Origin: Halobacillus alkaliphilus
GTDB lineage: Bacteria > Bacillota > Bacilli > Bacillales > Halobacillaceae
Assembly: GCF_900113125.1 (NCBI RefSeq)
Contig: NZ_FOOG01000005.1
Span: 99,463-163,462 of the forward strand
Direction of reading: 5' to 3'
DNA: 64,000 nt
How positions within the stretch are numbered: the first letter of the stretch is position 1; each line of letters opens with the position of its first letter. The position numbers and the translations under genes were made by a program. Below are positions 26,401-35,279 of this stretch, piece by piece. Below the pieces are notes generated by a model. The model searched no databases and was not told where the DNA came from. It saw only the letters and a program-made list of their open reading frames with translations.

Positions 26401-26664
26401 CCTGACGTGTTTATCGTTGATTTAACATTAGCTGATCAAACCTCTGGATGGGATATTATCCAAGCTATTAAGACCTATGATCACCTGTCTGACGTTCCTA
26501 TATTTATCTCAAGTGCTCTCAGCCAATCTTCGGGAGTTCCTGATATCGAAGTGGAAGGTTACCTGGTCAAACCTTATCCATTAAGAAAACTTTCAACTAC
26601 TATCATGAAGACCCTTTTACAGGAAAGTAAAACTGGTCAAATTCTTGTTGTTAAGGAAAAATAA
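23455..26664 (+). CDS. Hybrid sensor histidine kinase (CHASE3-like, HAMP, PAS, GAF, PAS, HisKA, HATPase, REC)
   Basis: This is a membrane sensor kinase of 1069 residues. TM1 (about 9-35), a mostly helical extracellular domain resembling CHASE3/four-helix sensors (36-180), TM2 (about 182-203), HAMP (about 204-257), PAS (about 285-400), a GAF-like domain (about 425-565), a second PAS (about 575-690), HisKA with phospho-His714 in VSHELRTP, an HATPase with N box (GNAIKF), G1 (DEGLGIP) and G2 (GGTGLGLAI), and a C-terminal receiver with Asp989. Signal unknown. As the last gene of a coupled trio it probably feeds phosphate to the receivers upstream and so controls c-di-GMP output. A terminator follows. 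Confidence 0.92.
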   Translation: MDYFKKSIRRKFFIVMLVVVTATCLATSVLFYLQYSNKSQHETITAELVEKRNVLRNIKEEYQTMVFRTRGYIVFNNNNELLQAKQARQNLDGYLSEAQGMNWSNGRIELFSDLNQFLEYYWGSLIPEVQTAVESGSIEEVRQLSLANTTEQINEIIQTLEDISNEAQETLTSENDNFLERMDLISYLLFALMILVVCILSLASRTLSRGIGRPLSELSIASEALAAGNNYDELPSSKRKDEIGTLTRSFQYMAKEIGEREDNLFAQNQELMAQQEMLESYVNDLRNKDLALNESSIVAILDEDGWIQTCNGKLAEASDYTESELEGRHFLSLTEEAYDHTDIKLAFPGVEHGKVWKGEVRCNRKGGEFFYTNTTVVPYINEDGKVEQFIVIQKDITDIKQAQQRLKDSLKETEKARSTVEKLNSMNQTLSTTMDKQSLLDQVIYQLSILFPFDHGIFMLLDSGGYAKIGLREEDLKGDILNSFAHKRLRAQRTPYIRERKMTIYEEGYFNASSKSYDLYVPVFNSRNKLEAVFVATRMGGSYEKEEINGITSILQRVSLNIERIDSYEQSEINRQLNQDIIDNINEGILFVDEEGKLVQYNQNWLTFLGLPYMQQENWLKVEFEDWLHQISSYITNAESFTDFCKGMVFTDYHPKSSVRIEVGSEEEFRTIEVYAEPICHQNEKEGILFVFRDITSEIEVNQMKTNLVSTVSHELRTPLASVLGYTELMIHRDLPENRRKKYLNTIHGEAKRLTNLINDFLDLQRMESGKSSFKKEVVELGSLVEEVVENFRITHTDHLLILTDQTLTSKIHADREKIIQLMNNIIGNAIKFSPDGGEVVVAINNDQSNVYVHVADEGLGIPEHEISKLFTKFHRVDNSSQRKIGGTGLGLAISKEIAEIHNGRISVLSEQGAGSVFSLTFPLQEPLKNEEGPVEKVPHVILIEDDINLSQLIKDELGDAGIKVSHYNEGRTALNELEKMEPDVFIVDLTLADQTSGWDIIQAIKTYDHLSDVPIFISSALSQSSGVPDIEVEGYLVKPYPLRKLSTTIMKTLLQESKTGQILVVKEK

Positions 26665-26669
26665 CCATA

Positions 26670-26708
26670 AAACTCCTGAGAAATGAAAAGTTCTCAGGAG
26701 TTTATTTA
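26670..26708 (+). terminator. Terminator of the signalling operon
   Basis: AAACTCCTGAGAA pairs with TTCTCAGGAGTTT around an eight-base loop; the tail is TATTTATT. Confidence 0.75.
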
Positions 26709-26738
26709 TTACTTGAAAAGTCTGTACCTGCTTAGTAC

Positions 26739-26752
26739 CGAATGTTTGTTCG
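26739..26752 (+). promoter_or_regulatory. LexA (SOS) box of uvrBA
   Basis: CGAATGTTTGTTCG matches the Gram-positive LexA consensus CGAAC-N4-GTTCG with one change. It overlaps the -35 box at 26746-26751, so LexA binding should block the promoter until DNA damage. Confidence 0.85.
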
Positions 26753-26774
26753 TTTAATGTTAGAATGATAAACT
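26746..26774 (+). promoter_or_regulatory. Promoter of uvrBA
   Basis: TTGTTC (26746-26751), 17 bases, TAAACT (26769-26774). Confidence 0.65.
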
Positions 26775-26820
26775 AATGTGGTAAACTAATGATGACTAGT
26801 TAAGAACGGAGGTTTTCGTC

Positions 26821-28803
26821 ATGGAGAATAAATTCGAATTGGTTTCACAATATTCCCCGCAGGGAGATCAGCCGCGAGCGATTCAAGAGCTTGTGGATGG
26901 AATAAATCGTGGTGAAAAACACCAGACTCTTTTGGGGGCGACAGGGACAGGTAAAACGTTCACCATGTCCAACGTGATCCAGGAAGTTAATAAACCTACA
27001 TTGATCATTGCCCACAACAAAACGCTGGCCGGCCAGCTTTACAGCGAGTTTAAAGAGTTCTTTCCAAATAACGCTGTCGAATATTTTGTCAGCTATTATG
27101 ACTATTATCAGCCGGAGGCCTATGTGCCTTCCTCTGACACATTTATAGAAAAAGACGCGAGTATTAACGATGAAATTGATAAGCTGAGACACTCGGCAAC
27201 TTCAGCTTTGTTTGAACGAAATGACGTTATTATTGTGGCAAGTGTATCTTGTATTTACGGTTTAGGTTCTCCAGACGAATACCGCAGCCAGGTACTATCG
27301 ATCCGTTCAGGAATGGAAAAAGATCGTGACGAACTATTGCGTAATCTGGTAGATATTCAGTATGCACGTAACGATATTGATTTCCAGCGGGGGACGTTCC
27401 GCGTACGTGGGGATTCGGTTGAAATCATACCGGCTTCACGTGAAGAGCATGCTATCCGTGTCGAGTTTTTTGGTGATGAAATCGATCGGATCCGCGAAAT
27501 AGACGTTCTGACAGGAGAAGTTATGGGGGACCGTGAACATGTAGCGATTTTCCCAGCCTCTCACTTCGTAACACGAGAATCCAAGCTTAAAAAAGCAATT
27601 GTAAATATAGAGCAGGAAATGATCGAACGCGTGAAAGAATTGCGTGATCAAAATAAATTGCTTGAAGCTCAGCGCTTAGAGCAGCGGACGAATTATGATT
27701 TGGAAATGATGAATGAAATGGGTTTTTGTTCAGGGATCGAGAACTACTCTCGTCACCTGACGTTTCGTGAGCCTGGGGCAACTCCATACACGCTGCTGGA
27801 TTACTTCCCGGATGACTTCATGATTATGGCGGATGAGTCGCACGTTACACTTCCTCAAGTACGGGGTATGTACAATGGGGACCAGGCGCGTAAACAGGTG
27901 CTTGTTGATCACGGTTTTCGACTGCCTTCTGCACTTGATAACCGGCCCCTGAAGTTTCCTGAGTTTGAAAACCATATCAATCAGATTACTTATGTATCTG
28001 CTACTCCCGGACCCTATGAATTGGAACACACACCAAAAGTTATCGAACAGATTATCAGGCCTACGGGACTGCTTGATCCAGAAATTGATGTGCGCCCGAT
28101 TCATGGTCAAATCGATGACCTTGTAGGCGAAATTAATAAGCGCGCCGAAAGGAATGAACGTGTACTTGTAACGACATTAACGAAGAAAATGTCTGAAGAC
28201 CTTACGGATTATTTGAAAGAACTTGGCATTAAAGTAGCTTACTTGCACTCTGAAATAAAGACGTTGGAGAGAATTGAAGTTATCCGCGATTTGCGTGTAG
28301 GAAAATACGATGTAATTATCGGTATTAACCTGCTTAGAGAAGGTCTTGACATTCCGGAGGTTTCTTTAGTTACTATTCTCGACGCTGATAAAGAAGGGTT
28401 CTTGAGGTCGGACCGTTCCCTGATTCAGACGATTGGAAGAGCTGCACGTAACGAAAACGGGCGCGTTATTATGTACGCGGATAAAATCACGAAGTCGATG
28501 CAGTTTGCAATCGATGAAACATACAGGCGACGTGAAAAGCAGATTGCTTATAACGAAGAGCACGGGGTTACACCGAAAACAATCCGCAAAGAAGTCCGTG
28601 ATGTTATTAAAGCTACAGCCGTTTCCGAAGAAGAAGGTTCTTATGACAGCGGTATGAAACGTCCTTCTGAAATGACGAAGAAAGAACGCCAGGAAACGAT
28701 TGACAATATGGAAACAGAAATGAAACAGGCAGCTCGCGATTTAGATTTCGAAAGAGCGGCTGAATTACGTGATATATTATTGGAATTAAAAGCGGAGGGA
28801 TGA
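26821..28803 (+). CDS. uvrB: UvrABC excision nuclease subunit B
   Basis: This 660-residue helicase-like core of nucleotide excision repair verifies damage and recruits UvrC. Walker A GATGTGKT is near residue 40, the beta-hairpin segment [10 protein letters not shown] near 93, [10 protein letters not shown] is motif II, and QTIGRAARN is motif VI. The C-terminal UvrC-binding (UVR) motif near 620-660 includes [13 protein letters not shown]. Full length. The start is ATG 26821, after AACGGAGG. It forms an SOS operon with uvrA, 6 bases downstream. The csbA gene that precedes uvrB in B. subtilis is absent here. Confidence 0.98.
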   Translation: MENKFELVSQYSPQGDQPRAIQELVDGINRGEKHQTLLGATGTGKTFTMSNVIQEVNKPTLIIAHNKTLAGQLYSEFKEFFPNNAVEYFVSYYDYYQPEAYVPSSDTFIEKDASINDEIDKLRHSATSALFERNDVIIVASVSCIYGLGSPDEYRSQVLSIRSGMEKDRDELLRNLVDIQYARNDIDFQRGTFRVRGDSVEIIPASREEHAIRVEFFGDEIDRIREIDVLTGEVMGDREHVAIFPASHFVTRESKLKKAIVNIEQEMIERVKELRDQNKLLEAQRLEQRTNYDLEMMNEMGFCSGIENYSRHLTFREPGATPYTLLDYFPDDFMIMADESHVTLPQVRGMYNGDQARKQVLVDHGFRLPSALDNRPLKFPEFENHINQITYVSATPGPYELEHTPKVIEQIIRPTGLLDPEIDVRPIHGQIDDLVGEINKRAERNERVLVTTLTKKMSEDLTDYLKELGIKVAYLHSEIKTLERIEVIRDLRVGKYDVIIGINLLREGLDIPEVSLVTILDADKEGFLRSDRSLIQTIGRAARNENGRVIMYADKITKSMQFAIDETYRRREKQIAYNEEHGVTPKTIRKEVRDVIKATAVSEEEGSYDSGMKRPSEMTKKERQETIDNMETEMKQAARDLDFERAAELRDILLELKAEG

Positions 28804-28809
28804 GGAAGT

Positions 28810-31686
28810 ATGGCCAGCAAGCATATTAGTATTAAAGGAGCCCGGGCCCACAATTTAAAAGGGATCGATATTGATATTCCAAAGAATAAACTGGTCGTTA
28901 TGACAGGATTGTCTGGTTCCGGGAAGTCTTCTCTAGCGTTCGATACCATCTACGCTGAGGGGCAGCGACGTTATGTCGAATCTCTAAGTGCCTATGCCCG
29001 GCAATTCTTAGGGCAAATGGATAAACCGGATGTGGACTCCATAGAAGGTCTTTCTCCAGCTATTTCGATCGATCAGAAAACCACCAGTCGTAACCCCAGA
29101 TCAACAGTGGGGACGGTAACTGAAATTTATGACTATCTACGTCTGCTGTTCGCACGCATAGGACGTCCTACTTGTCCAAAACATGGAATTGAAATTAATT
29201 CGCAGACCGTACAGCAGATGGTTGATCAAATTATGGAGTATCCAGAAAGAACAAAAATGCAAATTCTTTCCCCAGTGGTCTCAGGCCGAAAAGGTGAGCA
29301 CGCCAAAGTATTTGAACAATTGCAGAAAGAAGGGTACGTTCGTCTGCGAGTTGATGGAGAAATGCGTGAAATTTCCGAGGAAATAAATTTAAATAAAAAT
29401 AAAAAACATTCGATTGAAGTGGTAGTGGATCGGATTGTTGTTAAAGAAGGGGTAGAAGGCCGGTTATCCGATTCAATTGAAACGGCCTTAAAATTAGGCG
29501 GGGGGCATACCCTTGTGGATGTAATAGGAGAGGAAGAATTGTCTTTCTCTGAACATCATGCCTGCCCAATCTGCGGCTTTTCTGTCAGTGAACTGGAGCC
29601 GAGAATGTTCTCTTTCAACAGTCCTTACGGTGCTTGTAACCGATGTGATGGTCTCGGAACTCAGTTAGAAGTAGATATTGACCTGGTCATACCCGACTGG
29701 TCTCGTTCTCTGAAAGAACATGCCATTGCGGCGTGGGAACCAACCAGTTCCCAGTATTACCCTCAACTCCTGAAAAGTGTAGCAGATCATTATGGAATAG
29801 ATATGGATGTACCTATTCAGGATTTACCGAAGGAACATATGGAGCGAATCTTATATGGAAGCGGCGATGAAAAAGTTTACTTCCGTTACGAAAATGATTT
29901 CGGAAAAGTCAGGGAAAATGAAATTTTCTTCGAGGGAGTAATACCAAATATTTCCCGTCGGTATCGTGAAACGAGTTCAGATTTTATTCGCGAGCAAATG
30001 GAAAAATATATGGCTCAAAAACCCTGTCCTAAGTGTAAAGGCAACCGCTTGAATGAAGAAGCCCTCGCCGTATTAATCAACGGAAAGCATATTGGTATAA
30101 CAACTGATTATTCCGTAACCGAAGCAAAGGAATTCTTTGAAGGACTTGAATTGACTGAAAAAGAAGAAACGATTGCCCGTATGATCTTAAAAGAAATCTG
30201 TGAAAGACTCAGTTTCCTCGCAAACGTCGGGCTGGATTATTTAACCTTATCCCGTTCTGCCGGAACACTCTCAGGAGGCGAGGCTCAGCGTATTCGTCTT
30301 GCAACCCAGATTGGTTCTGCTCTAACCGGCGTGCTTTATGTTCTAGACGAGCCTTCTATTGGGCTTCATCAGCGTGACAACGATCGGTTGATCAATACGT
30401 TGAAGCGTATGAGGGATCTGGATAACACGCTGATTGTAGTGGAGCATGATGAAGATACAATGCTCGCAGCTGATTATTTAATTGATATTGGGCCAGGAGC
30501 TGGTGCTCACGGCGGTCAGATCGTCTCACAGGGTACACCTAAGCAAGTGATGAAAAGCGGCAAGTCATTAACGGGTCAGTATCTCTCTGGAAAAAAATTC
30601 ATTCCACTTCCTTCGGAGAGAAGAAAACCCGATGAGCGCTTCCTGAAGATTAAAGGGGCAGAAGAAAATAATTTAAAAAATGTTAATGCCCAAATACCAT
30701 TGGGTCTGTTCACGGCTGTTACAGGCGTGTCAGGGTCTGGTAAAAGTACCCTTATAAATGAGATTCTATATAAATCGCTTTCCATGAAATTGCATAGAGG
30801 CAAAGAAAAACCAGGTAAGCATAAAACAATAGAAGGTATGGAGCATTTGGAGAAAGTGATCGATATTGATCAATCACCAATCGGCCGTACACCTCGTTCA
30901 AACCCGGCGACTTACACTGGAGTATTCGATAATATCCGTGATGTATTTGCTCAAACGAATGAAGCTAAGATTCGAGGGTATAAAAAAGGCCGTTTTAGTT
31001 TTAATGTAAAAGGCGGGCGTTGTGAAGCCTGTCGCGGGGATGGAATTATTAAAATTGAAATGCATTTCCTTCCAGATGTTTATGTTCCTTGTGAAGTATG
31101 TGATGGCAAGCGCTATAATAGGGAAACTCTGGAGGTGAAATATAAAGGGAAAAGTATTGCAGATGTATTAGCTATGACGATTGAAGAAGCTTTGGATTTC
31201 TTTAATAACATTCCAAAGATTAAAAGGAAGTTGCAGACAGTAGCCGATGTAGGTCTGGAATACATTAAACTTGGACAGCCTGCCACCACACTCTCTGGAG
31301 GTGAAGCTCAACGGGTGAAGCTCGCCAGTGAACTTCACCGGCGTTCGAGCGGGAAGTCCTTTTACATCCTTGATGAACCTACTACAGGTCTTCATGTGGA
31401 TGATATCTCCCGTCTCTTAAAAGTGCTCCAGCGGCTTGTCGATAATGGGGACAGCGTATTGATTATCGAACATGATCTTGACGTAATAAAAGAAGCGGAT
31501 TATATACTCGATCTTGGCCCTGAAGGCGGGGACAAAGGCGGAGAAATTATTGCTACCGGTACCCCTGAAGAAGTAGCGGAAACGAAAGCCTCCTATACTG
31601 GCCATTATCTTAAGCCAGTATTGGAACGTGATCGTAAGCGTATGAAGGAAAGGGTACAGTCCAAGGAAAAAGCAGCTAACGAGTAG
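28810..31686 (+). CDS. uvrA: UvrABC excision nuclease subunit A
   Basis: This 958-residue ABC-type damage sensor loads UvrB. There are two ATPase modules: Walker [10 protein letters not shown] (near 31-39) and GVSGSGKST (near 640), with signatures [14 protein letters not shown] and [12 protein letters not shown]. Two zinc modules are visible: CPIC...CNRC near 254-280 and CEAC...CEVC near 738-766. Length and all motifs match UvrA1. The start is ATG 28810 after GAGGAAGT. The C-terminus is charged ([16 protein letters not shown]). It is followed by a hairpin without a T-run, so transcription may continue into yojF. Confidence 0.98.
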   Translation: MASKHISIKGARAHNLKGIDIDIPKNKLVVMTGLSGSGKSSLAFDTIYAEGQRRYVESLSAYARQFLGQMDKPDVDSIEGLSPAISIDQKTTSRNPRSTVGTVTEIYDYLRLLFARIGRPTCPKHGIEINSQTVQQMVDQIMEYPERTKMQILSPVVSGRKGEHAKVFEQLQKEGYVRLRVDGEMREISEEINLNKNKKHSIEVVVDRIVVKEGVEGRLSDSIETALKLGGGHTLVDVIGEEELSFSEHHACPICGFSVSELEPRMFSFNSPYGACNRCDGLGTQLEVDIDLVIPDWSRSLKEHAIAAWEPTSSQYYPQLLKSVADHYGIDMDVPIQDLPKEHMERILYGSGDEKVYFRYENDFGKVRENEIFFEGVIPNISRRYRETSSDFIREQMEKYMAQKPCPKCKGNRLNEEALAVLINGKHIGITTDYSVTEAKEFFEGLELTEKEETIARMILKEICERLSFLANVGLDYLTLSRSAGTLSGGEAQRIRLATQIGSALTGVLYVLDEPSIGLHQRDNDRLINTLKRMRDLDNTLIVVEHDEDTMLAADYLIDIGPGAGAHGGQIVSQGTPKQVMKSGKSLTGQYLSGKKFIPLPSERRKPDERFLKIKGAEENNLKNVNAQIPLGLFTAVTGVSGSGKSTLINEILYKSLSMKLHRGKEKPGKHKTIEGMEHLEKVIDIDQSPIGRTPRSNPATYTGVFDNIRDVFAQTNEAKIRGYKKGRFSFNVKGGRCEACRGDGIIKIEMHFLPDVYVPCEVCDGKRYNRETLEVKYKGKSIADVLAMTIEEALDFFNNIPKIKRKLQTVADVGLEYIKLGQPATTLSGGEAQRVKLASELHRRSSGKSFYILDEPTTGLHVDDISRLLKVLQRLVDNGDSVLIIEHDLDVIKEADYILDLGPEGGDKGGEIIATGTPEEVAETKASYTGHYLKPVLERDRKRMKERVQSKEKAANE

Positions 31687-31742
31687 ATGTTTTGACGCCT
31701 CCCTCCAAGTTCAGTATCGTGGTGGATAGGTTAGACTGATGG

Positions 31743-31767
31743 CCAAAGGAGAGGGCTTCTCCTTTGG
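31743..31767. other. Ten-base-pair hairpin between uvrA and yojF
   Basis: CCAAAGGAGA pairs perfectly with TCTCCTTTGG around a GGGCT loop. There is no T-run on either strand, so it is a weak terminator, a processing site or an RNA stability element. Confidence 0.5.
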
Positions 31768-31851
31768 TCTATACACACAAACCAGGTACACACAGAAATG
31801 TTCTAGTTGAAATTTCTGGTCATCAGGATGTTTAGACAGGAGGAATTCGCA

Positions 31852-32223
31852 ATGAAACCAATTAGTCAGACCGAAGTTCAAAAAAAGATTGACAGCTTGG
31901 CTAAAAAAGATGTATATGTACATTTAGAAACTACTAACGGGGCCTATGCGAGCCACTTTAATGAAGAAGCCTATAATGTTGGTGCGTTTATTCGTAATGC
32001 TCTCGTTAAATACCAGCATGGTAAAATCGTCAGCACAGGAGGCTCCTATCGTGTGGGTCTAAAATTAGATATTGGATGGATTTACGCAGAAGGGGTGAGC
32101 GATTTTGAAATTGATGATAAGAATCGTTTACTTATGGCCGGCCATGATCGTGAAGGACGTTTAATGGTAGCCTTGGAAATTAGTGAAACCCCATTTTCAC
32201 ATGAGGCTGATCCTGATGAGTGA
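31852..32223 (+). CDS. yojF: YojF/DUF1806 family protein
   Basis: This small cytoplasmic protein of 123 residues belongs to the DUF1806 family. The visible features are an N-terminal helix (SQTEVQKKIDSLAKK) and a beta-rich core (DVYVHLETTNGAYA, YRVGLKLDIGWIYAEGV). No catalytic motif is known. In B. subtilis yojF is followed by yojG (bshB2), as here, where the two genes overlap by 8 bases. A link to bacillithiol metabolism is therefore inferred. ATG 31852 follows GACAGGAGGAATTCGC with ideal spacing; the in-frame ATG at 31807 does not. Confidence 0.88.
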   Translation: MKPISQTEVQKKIDSLAKKDVYVHLETTNGAYASHFNEEAYNVGAFIRNALVKYQHGKIVSTGGSYRVGLKLDIGWIYAEGVSDFEIDDKNRLLMAGHDREGRLMVALEISETPFSHEADPDE

Positions 32224-32863
32224 AGAACACGTAGTCGTTATTTTTCCACACCCTGATGATGAATCTTTCGGTGCTTCAGGCACGATAGCTAAATACAGAG
32301 AGAAAGGCGTACCGGTTACTTACTTATGCGGTACTCTTGGAGAGATGGGCAGAAATATGGGCAATCCTGTATTTGCTAACCGGGAGACGCTGTCTTCCTA
32401 CCGTAAAAAAGAACTGGAAGAAGCAGCGAAACAGCTGGACATTAATGTTGAGTACCTTGGCTATCGGGATAAAACCCTTGAATTCGAACCTATCGAGCAA
32501 GTTGCAAGTCATCTGAAAGAAAAGATTGAGGATCTTAATGCTACGTTGGTGATTACCCATTATCCAGGGTATGCCGTCCATCCGGATCATGACGCGTTAG
32601 GTGCTGCAGCGGTAGAAGCAGTGAAAAAGATTGATTCGTATAAACGCCCAGAGGTATGGATGCATGCCATTTCTAACAATCATGAAGCTGAGCTTGGAGA
32701 GCCTGAGCTGATTTACGATATCACACCTTACTGGGAACACAAATTAGCAGCAATCAAGGCACACCTTTCTCAGGCTGATGGTATGATGAGTTTATTAAAT
32801 AATCAGCCAGAACAGTTGGAACGTTTGAAAACCGAACGATTTTACCGTTATTCGTTTACGTAA
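32216..32863 (+). CDS. bshB2: Bacillithiol biosynthesis deacetylase BshB2
   Basis: This 215-residue PIG-L/LmbE-type zinc deacetylase removes the acetyl group of GlcNAc-malate on the way to bacillithiol, with BshB1 as alternative enzyme. The zinc and catalytic motif FPHPDDES is at about residues 9-16, and the third zinc histidine is probably in HPDHDALGAA (near 122). Length is normal. ATG 32216 overlaps the end of yojF and follows ATGAGGCTG. An upstream in-frame start at 32183 would add 11 residues lying inside yojF. A long terminator-like hairpin follows. Bacillithiol is the major low-molecular thiol of Bacilli. Confidence 0.9.
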   Translation: MSEEHVVVIFPHPDDESFGASGTIAKYREKGVPVTYLCGTLGEMGRNMGNPVFANRETLSSYRKKELEEAAKQLDINVEYLGYRDKTLEFEPIEQVASHLKEKIEDLNATLVITHYPGYAVHPDHDALGAAAVEAVKKIDSYKRPEVWMHAISNNHEAELGEPELIYDITPYWEHKLAAIKAHLSQADGMMSLLNNQPEQLERLKTERFYRYSFT

Positions 32864-32871
32864 TAATTATG

Positions 32872-32918
32872 ACACCTTGGAATTGACAACGCCTGTCTTT
32901 TTCAAGGTGTATTTTTAA
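32872..32918 (+). terminator. Terminator of yojF-bshB2
   Basis: ACACCTTG (32872-32879) pairs with CAAGGTGT (32903-32910) across a 23-base loop, followed by ATTTTTAATT. The stem is short for so long a loop. Confidence 0.55.
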
Positions 32919-32978
32919 TTGGTTTTTTCACTCCAAATGCCGGGAATGCTTTACTAATGAGAAAAGGAGATGGTAGGT

Positions 32979-34016
32979 ATGAACGAAGAACGCATGAAAA
33001 TTTTAAAAATGATTGAAGAAGGCAATATATCAGCCGAAGAGGGAGCTAAGCTTCTCGCTGCTGTAGAAAACAGGGAAGCTGATGAATCAAAAGCAGAAGA
33101 AAAAGAGAAAAAGAAATATGGACTTAAAAATTTCCTCGGCGACGCTGTTGAAAAAATAAAAAACACTGATTTCGATCTTTCGTTTGGTGAGTATGTAGAG
33201 TTTGATTATGAGACACAGACTGAATCCGATGATTTTAACGATATAGATATTTCGATTGCTAACGGTTCTCTTGATGTAGACACATGGGATGGTGACTATG
33301 TAAAAGCCGCTTATCACGTGCGAGTTTATCAGGTGGATACTGAAGAAGAAGCCAGGAGTCACTTCTTAGCAGATGGCCAATTTGATATTCATAATGGACT
33401 TTTACGTTTAGCCAGTCCTTCTAAGAAAATTAAAACGTTCATTCACCTCACTCTTCCTAAAAAGAGATATGACTTTATTAAATCCAAACTGGCAAACGGC
33501 ACCATCACTGTTAATCACATGGATAGTGATTACTACCAGCTCAAAACTTCCAATGGAAGGATCCAGTTGAACAGTGTCACTGGTGAAACCTGTAAAGTGG
33601 AGACAGGTAATGGAGCTATTACGGTCGCCGATGGCGTATTTGATATGTGTGAAATGGATACTTTAAACGGTGCCGTTACACTGGGCGGTGACTTTGGAAA
33701 AAGTGATGTGTCTGCTGTAAGTGGAAGCATTACAGTCGATCATTTTGGAGAAAAAGCCCATACTGGTTTCTACAAAGCCACTACAGGCAGCATTAAAGTG
33801 TCTCTGCCCAAACATAAACGTGTGGATGGAAAGCTCCGTACAAACTTTGGCAACTTAAATTGTCAAATCGATAATTATAAAATTCTGGATGATAAAAAAG
33901 AGGTGGTCAATAAGCAATTGACGTTTGAAGCATTTGAAGAATATGAATCGGCTTATCATTTAGAGGCGGAAACGAAAACAGGCTCAGTTACGGTTTCTCC
34001 TTCCGGTCAAGAATGA
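32979..34016 (+). CDS. yvlB: YvlB-like DUF4097 beta-strand repeat protein
   Basis: This 345-residue protein has an N-terminal short helical SHOCT-like domain (MNEERMKILKMIEEGNISAE, then EGAKLLAAVE) and a highly charged linker. Its long repetitive beta-helix region consists of short strands with alternating hydrophobic and Asn/Gly/Thr residues (LANGTITVNHM, TSNGRIQLNSV, TGNGAITV, TLNGAVTLGG, VSGSITVDHFG), typical of DUF4097 adhesin-like folds. In B. subtilis yvlABCD belongs to the sigma-W envelope-stress regulon. Here yvlA and yvlC are missing and no sigma-W promoter (TGAAAC-N16-CGTA) was seen. ATG 32979 is 9 bases after AAAAGGAG. Confidence 0.85.
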   Translation: MNEERMKILKMIEEGNISAEEGAKLLAAVENREADESKAEEKEKKKYGLKNFLGDAVEKIKNTDFDLSFGEYVEFDYETQTESDDFNDIDISIANGSLDVDTWDGDYVKAAYHVRVYQVDTEEEARSHFLADGQFDIHNGLLRLASPSKKIKTFIHLTLPKKRYDFIKSKLANGTITVNHMDSDYYQLKTSNGRIQLNSVTGETCKVETGNGAITVADGVFDMCEMDTLNGAVTLGGDFGKSDVSAVSGSITVDHFGEKAHTGFYKATTGSIKVSLPKHKRVDGKLRTNFGNLNCQIDNYKILDDKKEVVNKQLTFEAFEEYESAYHLEAETKTGSVTVSPSGQE

Positions 34017-34047
34017 ATAATCTTATAGAAGAAAGTGGGTGATTTAT

Positions 34048-34398
34048 GTGAAAAGCTGGCTGCTGCATATTTTGGTAAATGCGATCGCAATTATTGCAGT
34101 CGGTACTTTATTTGAGTCGATCCATATTGATGGCGTCGGCGGTGCCTTATTGGCTGCTTTTATATTGTCGATTTTAAATGCGATTGTCCGTCCCATTCTA
34201 GTCGTATTAACGTTGCCCATAACGATAGTTTCACTGGGGCTGTTTCTGTTAGTTATTAATGCTATTACCTTATGGCTGACCGATGTATTCCTCGGCAGTA
34301 CATTTGAAATAGCAGGTTTTGGAATGGCTATAATTGCGGCCATTATTATATCGATCATTAATTTAATATTGAATAGCCTGATTAAAGATATGAAATAG
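34048..34398 (+). CDS. yvlD: YvlD-like membrane protein (phage-holin-like family)
   Basis: This 116-residue protein with four membrane helices (LLHILVNAIAIIAVG; GALLAAFILSILNAIV; LTLPITIVSLGLFLLVINAI; MAIIAAIIISIINLIL) belongs to the family annotated phage holin family 4 / YvlD. ILNAIVRPIL between helices 2 and 3 is its conserved segment. Function is unknown; in B. subtilis the gene is under sigma-W control. The start GTG 34048 (MKSWLLH) is preferred to GTG 34039, with GAAAGTGGG 8 bases upstream. It forms an operon with yvlB, 31 bases away, and a strong terminator follows. Confidence 0.85.
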   Translation: MKSWLLHILVNAIAIIAVGTLFESIHIDGVGGALLAAFILSILNAIVRPILVVLTLPITIVSLGLFLLVINAITLWLTDVFLGSTFEIAGFGMAIIAAIIISIINLILNSLIKDMK

Positions 34399-34400
34399 GA

Positions 34401-34439
34401 AAAACCGTTCAAGCACCAATTGCTTGAACGGGTTTTTTT
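34401..34439 (+). terminator. Rho-independent terminator of yvlBD
   Basis: AAAACCGTTCAAGCA pairs with TGCTTGAACGGGTTTT, followed by T7. Confidence 0.9.
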
Positions 34440-34476
34440 GGATGCACCTTAAAAATTTTATCATTGATTTTCATCA

Positions 34477-35110
34477 GACTCTGTTCAACAATAGGGTCGG
34501 TTACTGTAAGACTCAGTTTCGAGATAAATTGAGTCCTTTACTAAAATAGAGAGGGGATGGCTACGGAAACAACTCGCTTTCCTACGGGGGAACTGGCAAG
34601 CCTCCTCGGTCGCTTCATTCACTCCCTGTGGGGTCTCGCCTAGCTCCTTCTCCCGTGGGAGTCTCGTCGTTTCCTTCGCCACCCTATGATGGAAGAGTGA
34701 GACGGACCCTTCTATAGGCGATAGGGCGATGCTTGATCCGCCTCAGATGCTTCTATAGCAGGATTATCCAGGCGGACAAGCTCGTTCTTAAATAAGTCTC
34801 CACCATAAACCAGTGTTTCAACCATGATTTCGAGCTCCCTATTTCGGCAAGGTCCGGAGGGGGACGATGAAGACTCTGTGGATGAACATGATCGGTAAGA
34901 TCCCGGAAGGCGAAGCCTGAGGAAGCTTACCACAAGGGATGTTCGACTAAGATCGCCACGTCCTGTGGCAACGTCGAACGACCCTGCGTCGTGCAGGGCC
35001 GGAAAGCGAAATCGTTCACCGCAGGACCTAACTCTCTAGCTAGATATCTCGAAACTGTATCTTCAACAAACGGGAGCTTTACTGTAAAATCAAAACCGAG
35101 TAACAGAGAC
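34477..35110. mobile_element. Candidate non-autonomous mobile element or composite repeat
   Basis: The ends carry inverted copies of GWCTCTGTT (GACTCTGTT at 34477-34485; its inverted match AACAGAGAC at 35102-35110). Inside each end is an inverted copy of a CAGTTTCGAGATA block (left near 34514-34526, right near 35043-35056 in inverted form) and a TTACTGTAA motif. The right part (34947-35075) shares several blocks with 48948-49070. No transposase frame is present. The boundaries are inferred from the inverted ends and are uncertain. Confidence 0.45.
34554..34685. repeat. Palindromic dispersed repeat with imperfect terminal inverted repeats
   Basis: The element of about 132 bases begins GGGATGGC-TAC-GGAAAC and ends GTTTCC-TTC-GCCACCC, an inverted match. 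Its centre (GCCTCCTCGGTCGCTTC, GGGGTCTCGCC, CCCGTGGGAGTCTCG) resembles the short G+C-rich palindromic repeats scattered between genes in Bacillaceae. An inverted relative of GTCTCCTCGGTCGCTTC occurs at about 48911-48928. Confidence 0.6.
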
Positions 35111-35231
35111 TTCTAAATAGGCGATGTAGAGCATTCTGATTGATCTCCTGCTCTTACCCCTTTTTTTCTTACAAGCGTGCAGGCTATCTGATTTGCACGT
35201 TTTCTGCGTATGTCCAAGATCCTGTAAAACA

Positions 35232-35240
35232 TGCTACAAT
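35232..35240 (+). promoter_or_regulatory. Extended -10 promoter of the hprK operon
   Basis: TGC precedes TACAAT (35235-35240), 40 bases before hprK. The -35 region is weak. Confidence 0.55.
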
Positions 35241-35279
35241 AGTGTTTAGTGATCGAACGACTAAGGAGGTCTTTAATAG

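Larger units (their letters stand above)
34440..35231. other. Gene-free repeat island upstream of hprK
   Basis: About 800 bases have base composition and texture unlike the neighbouring genes, being richer in G+C with many short inverted repeats. There are no supported genes. It contains a composite repeat (34477-35110) and a nested palindromic element (34554-34685), described separately. The frames seen inside are by-products of the repeats. Confidence 0.7.

Noticed and set aside
34485..34933. Two minus-strand frames inside the repeat island (65 and 73 residues)
   Set aside because: They are made entirely of repeat sequence, lack ribosome sites and have low-complexity translations.
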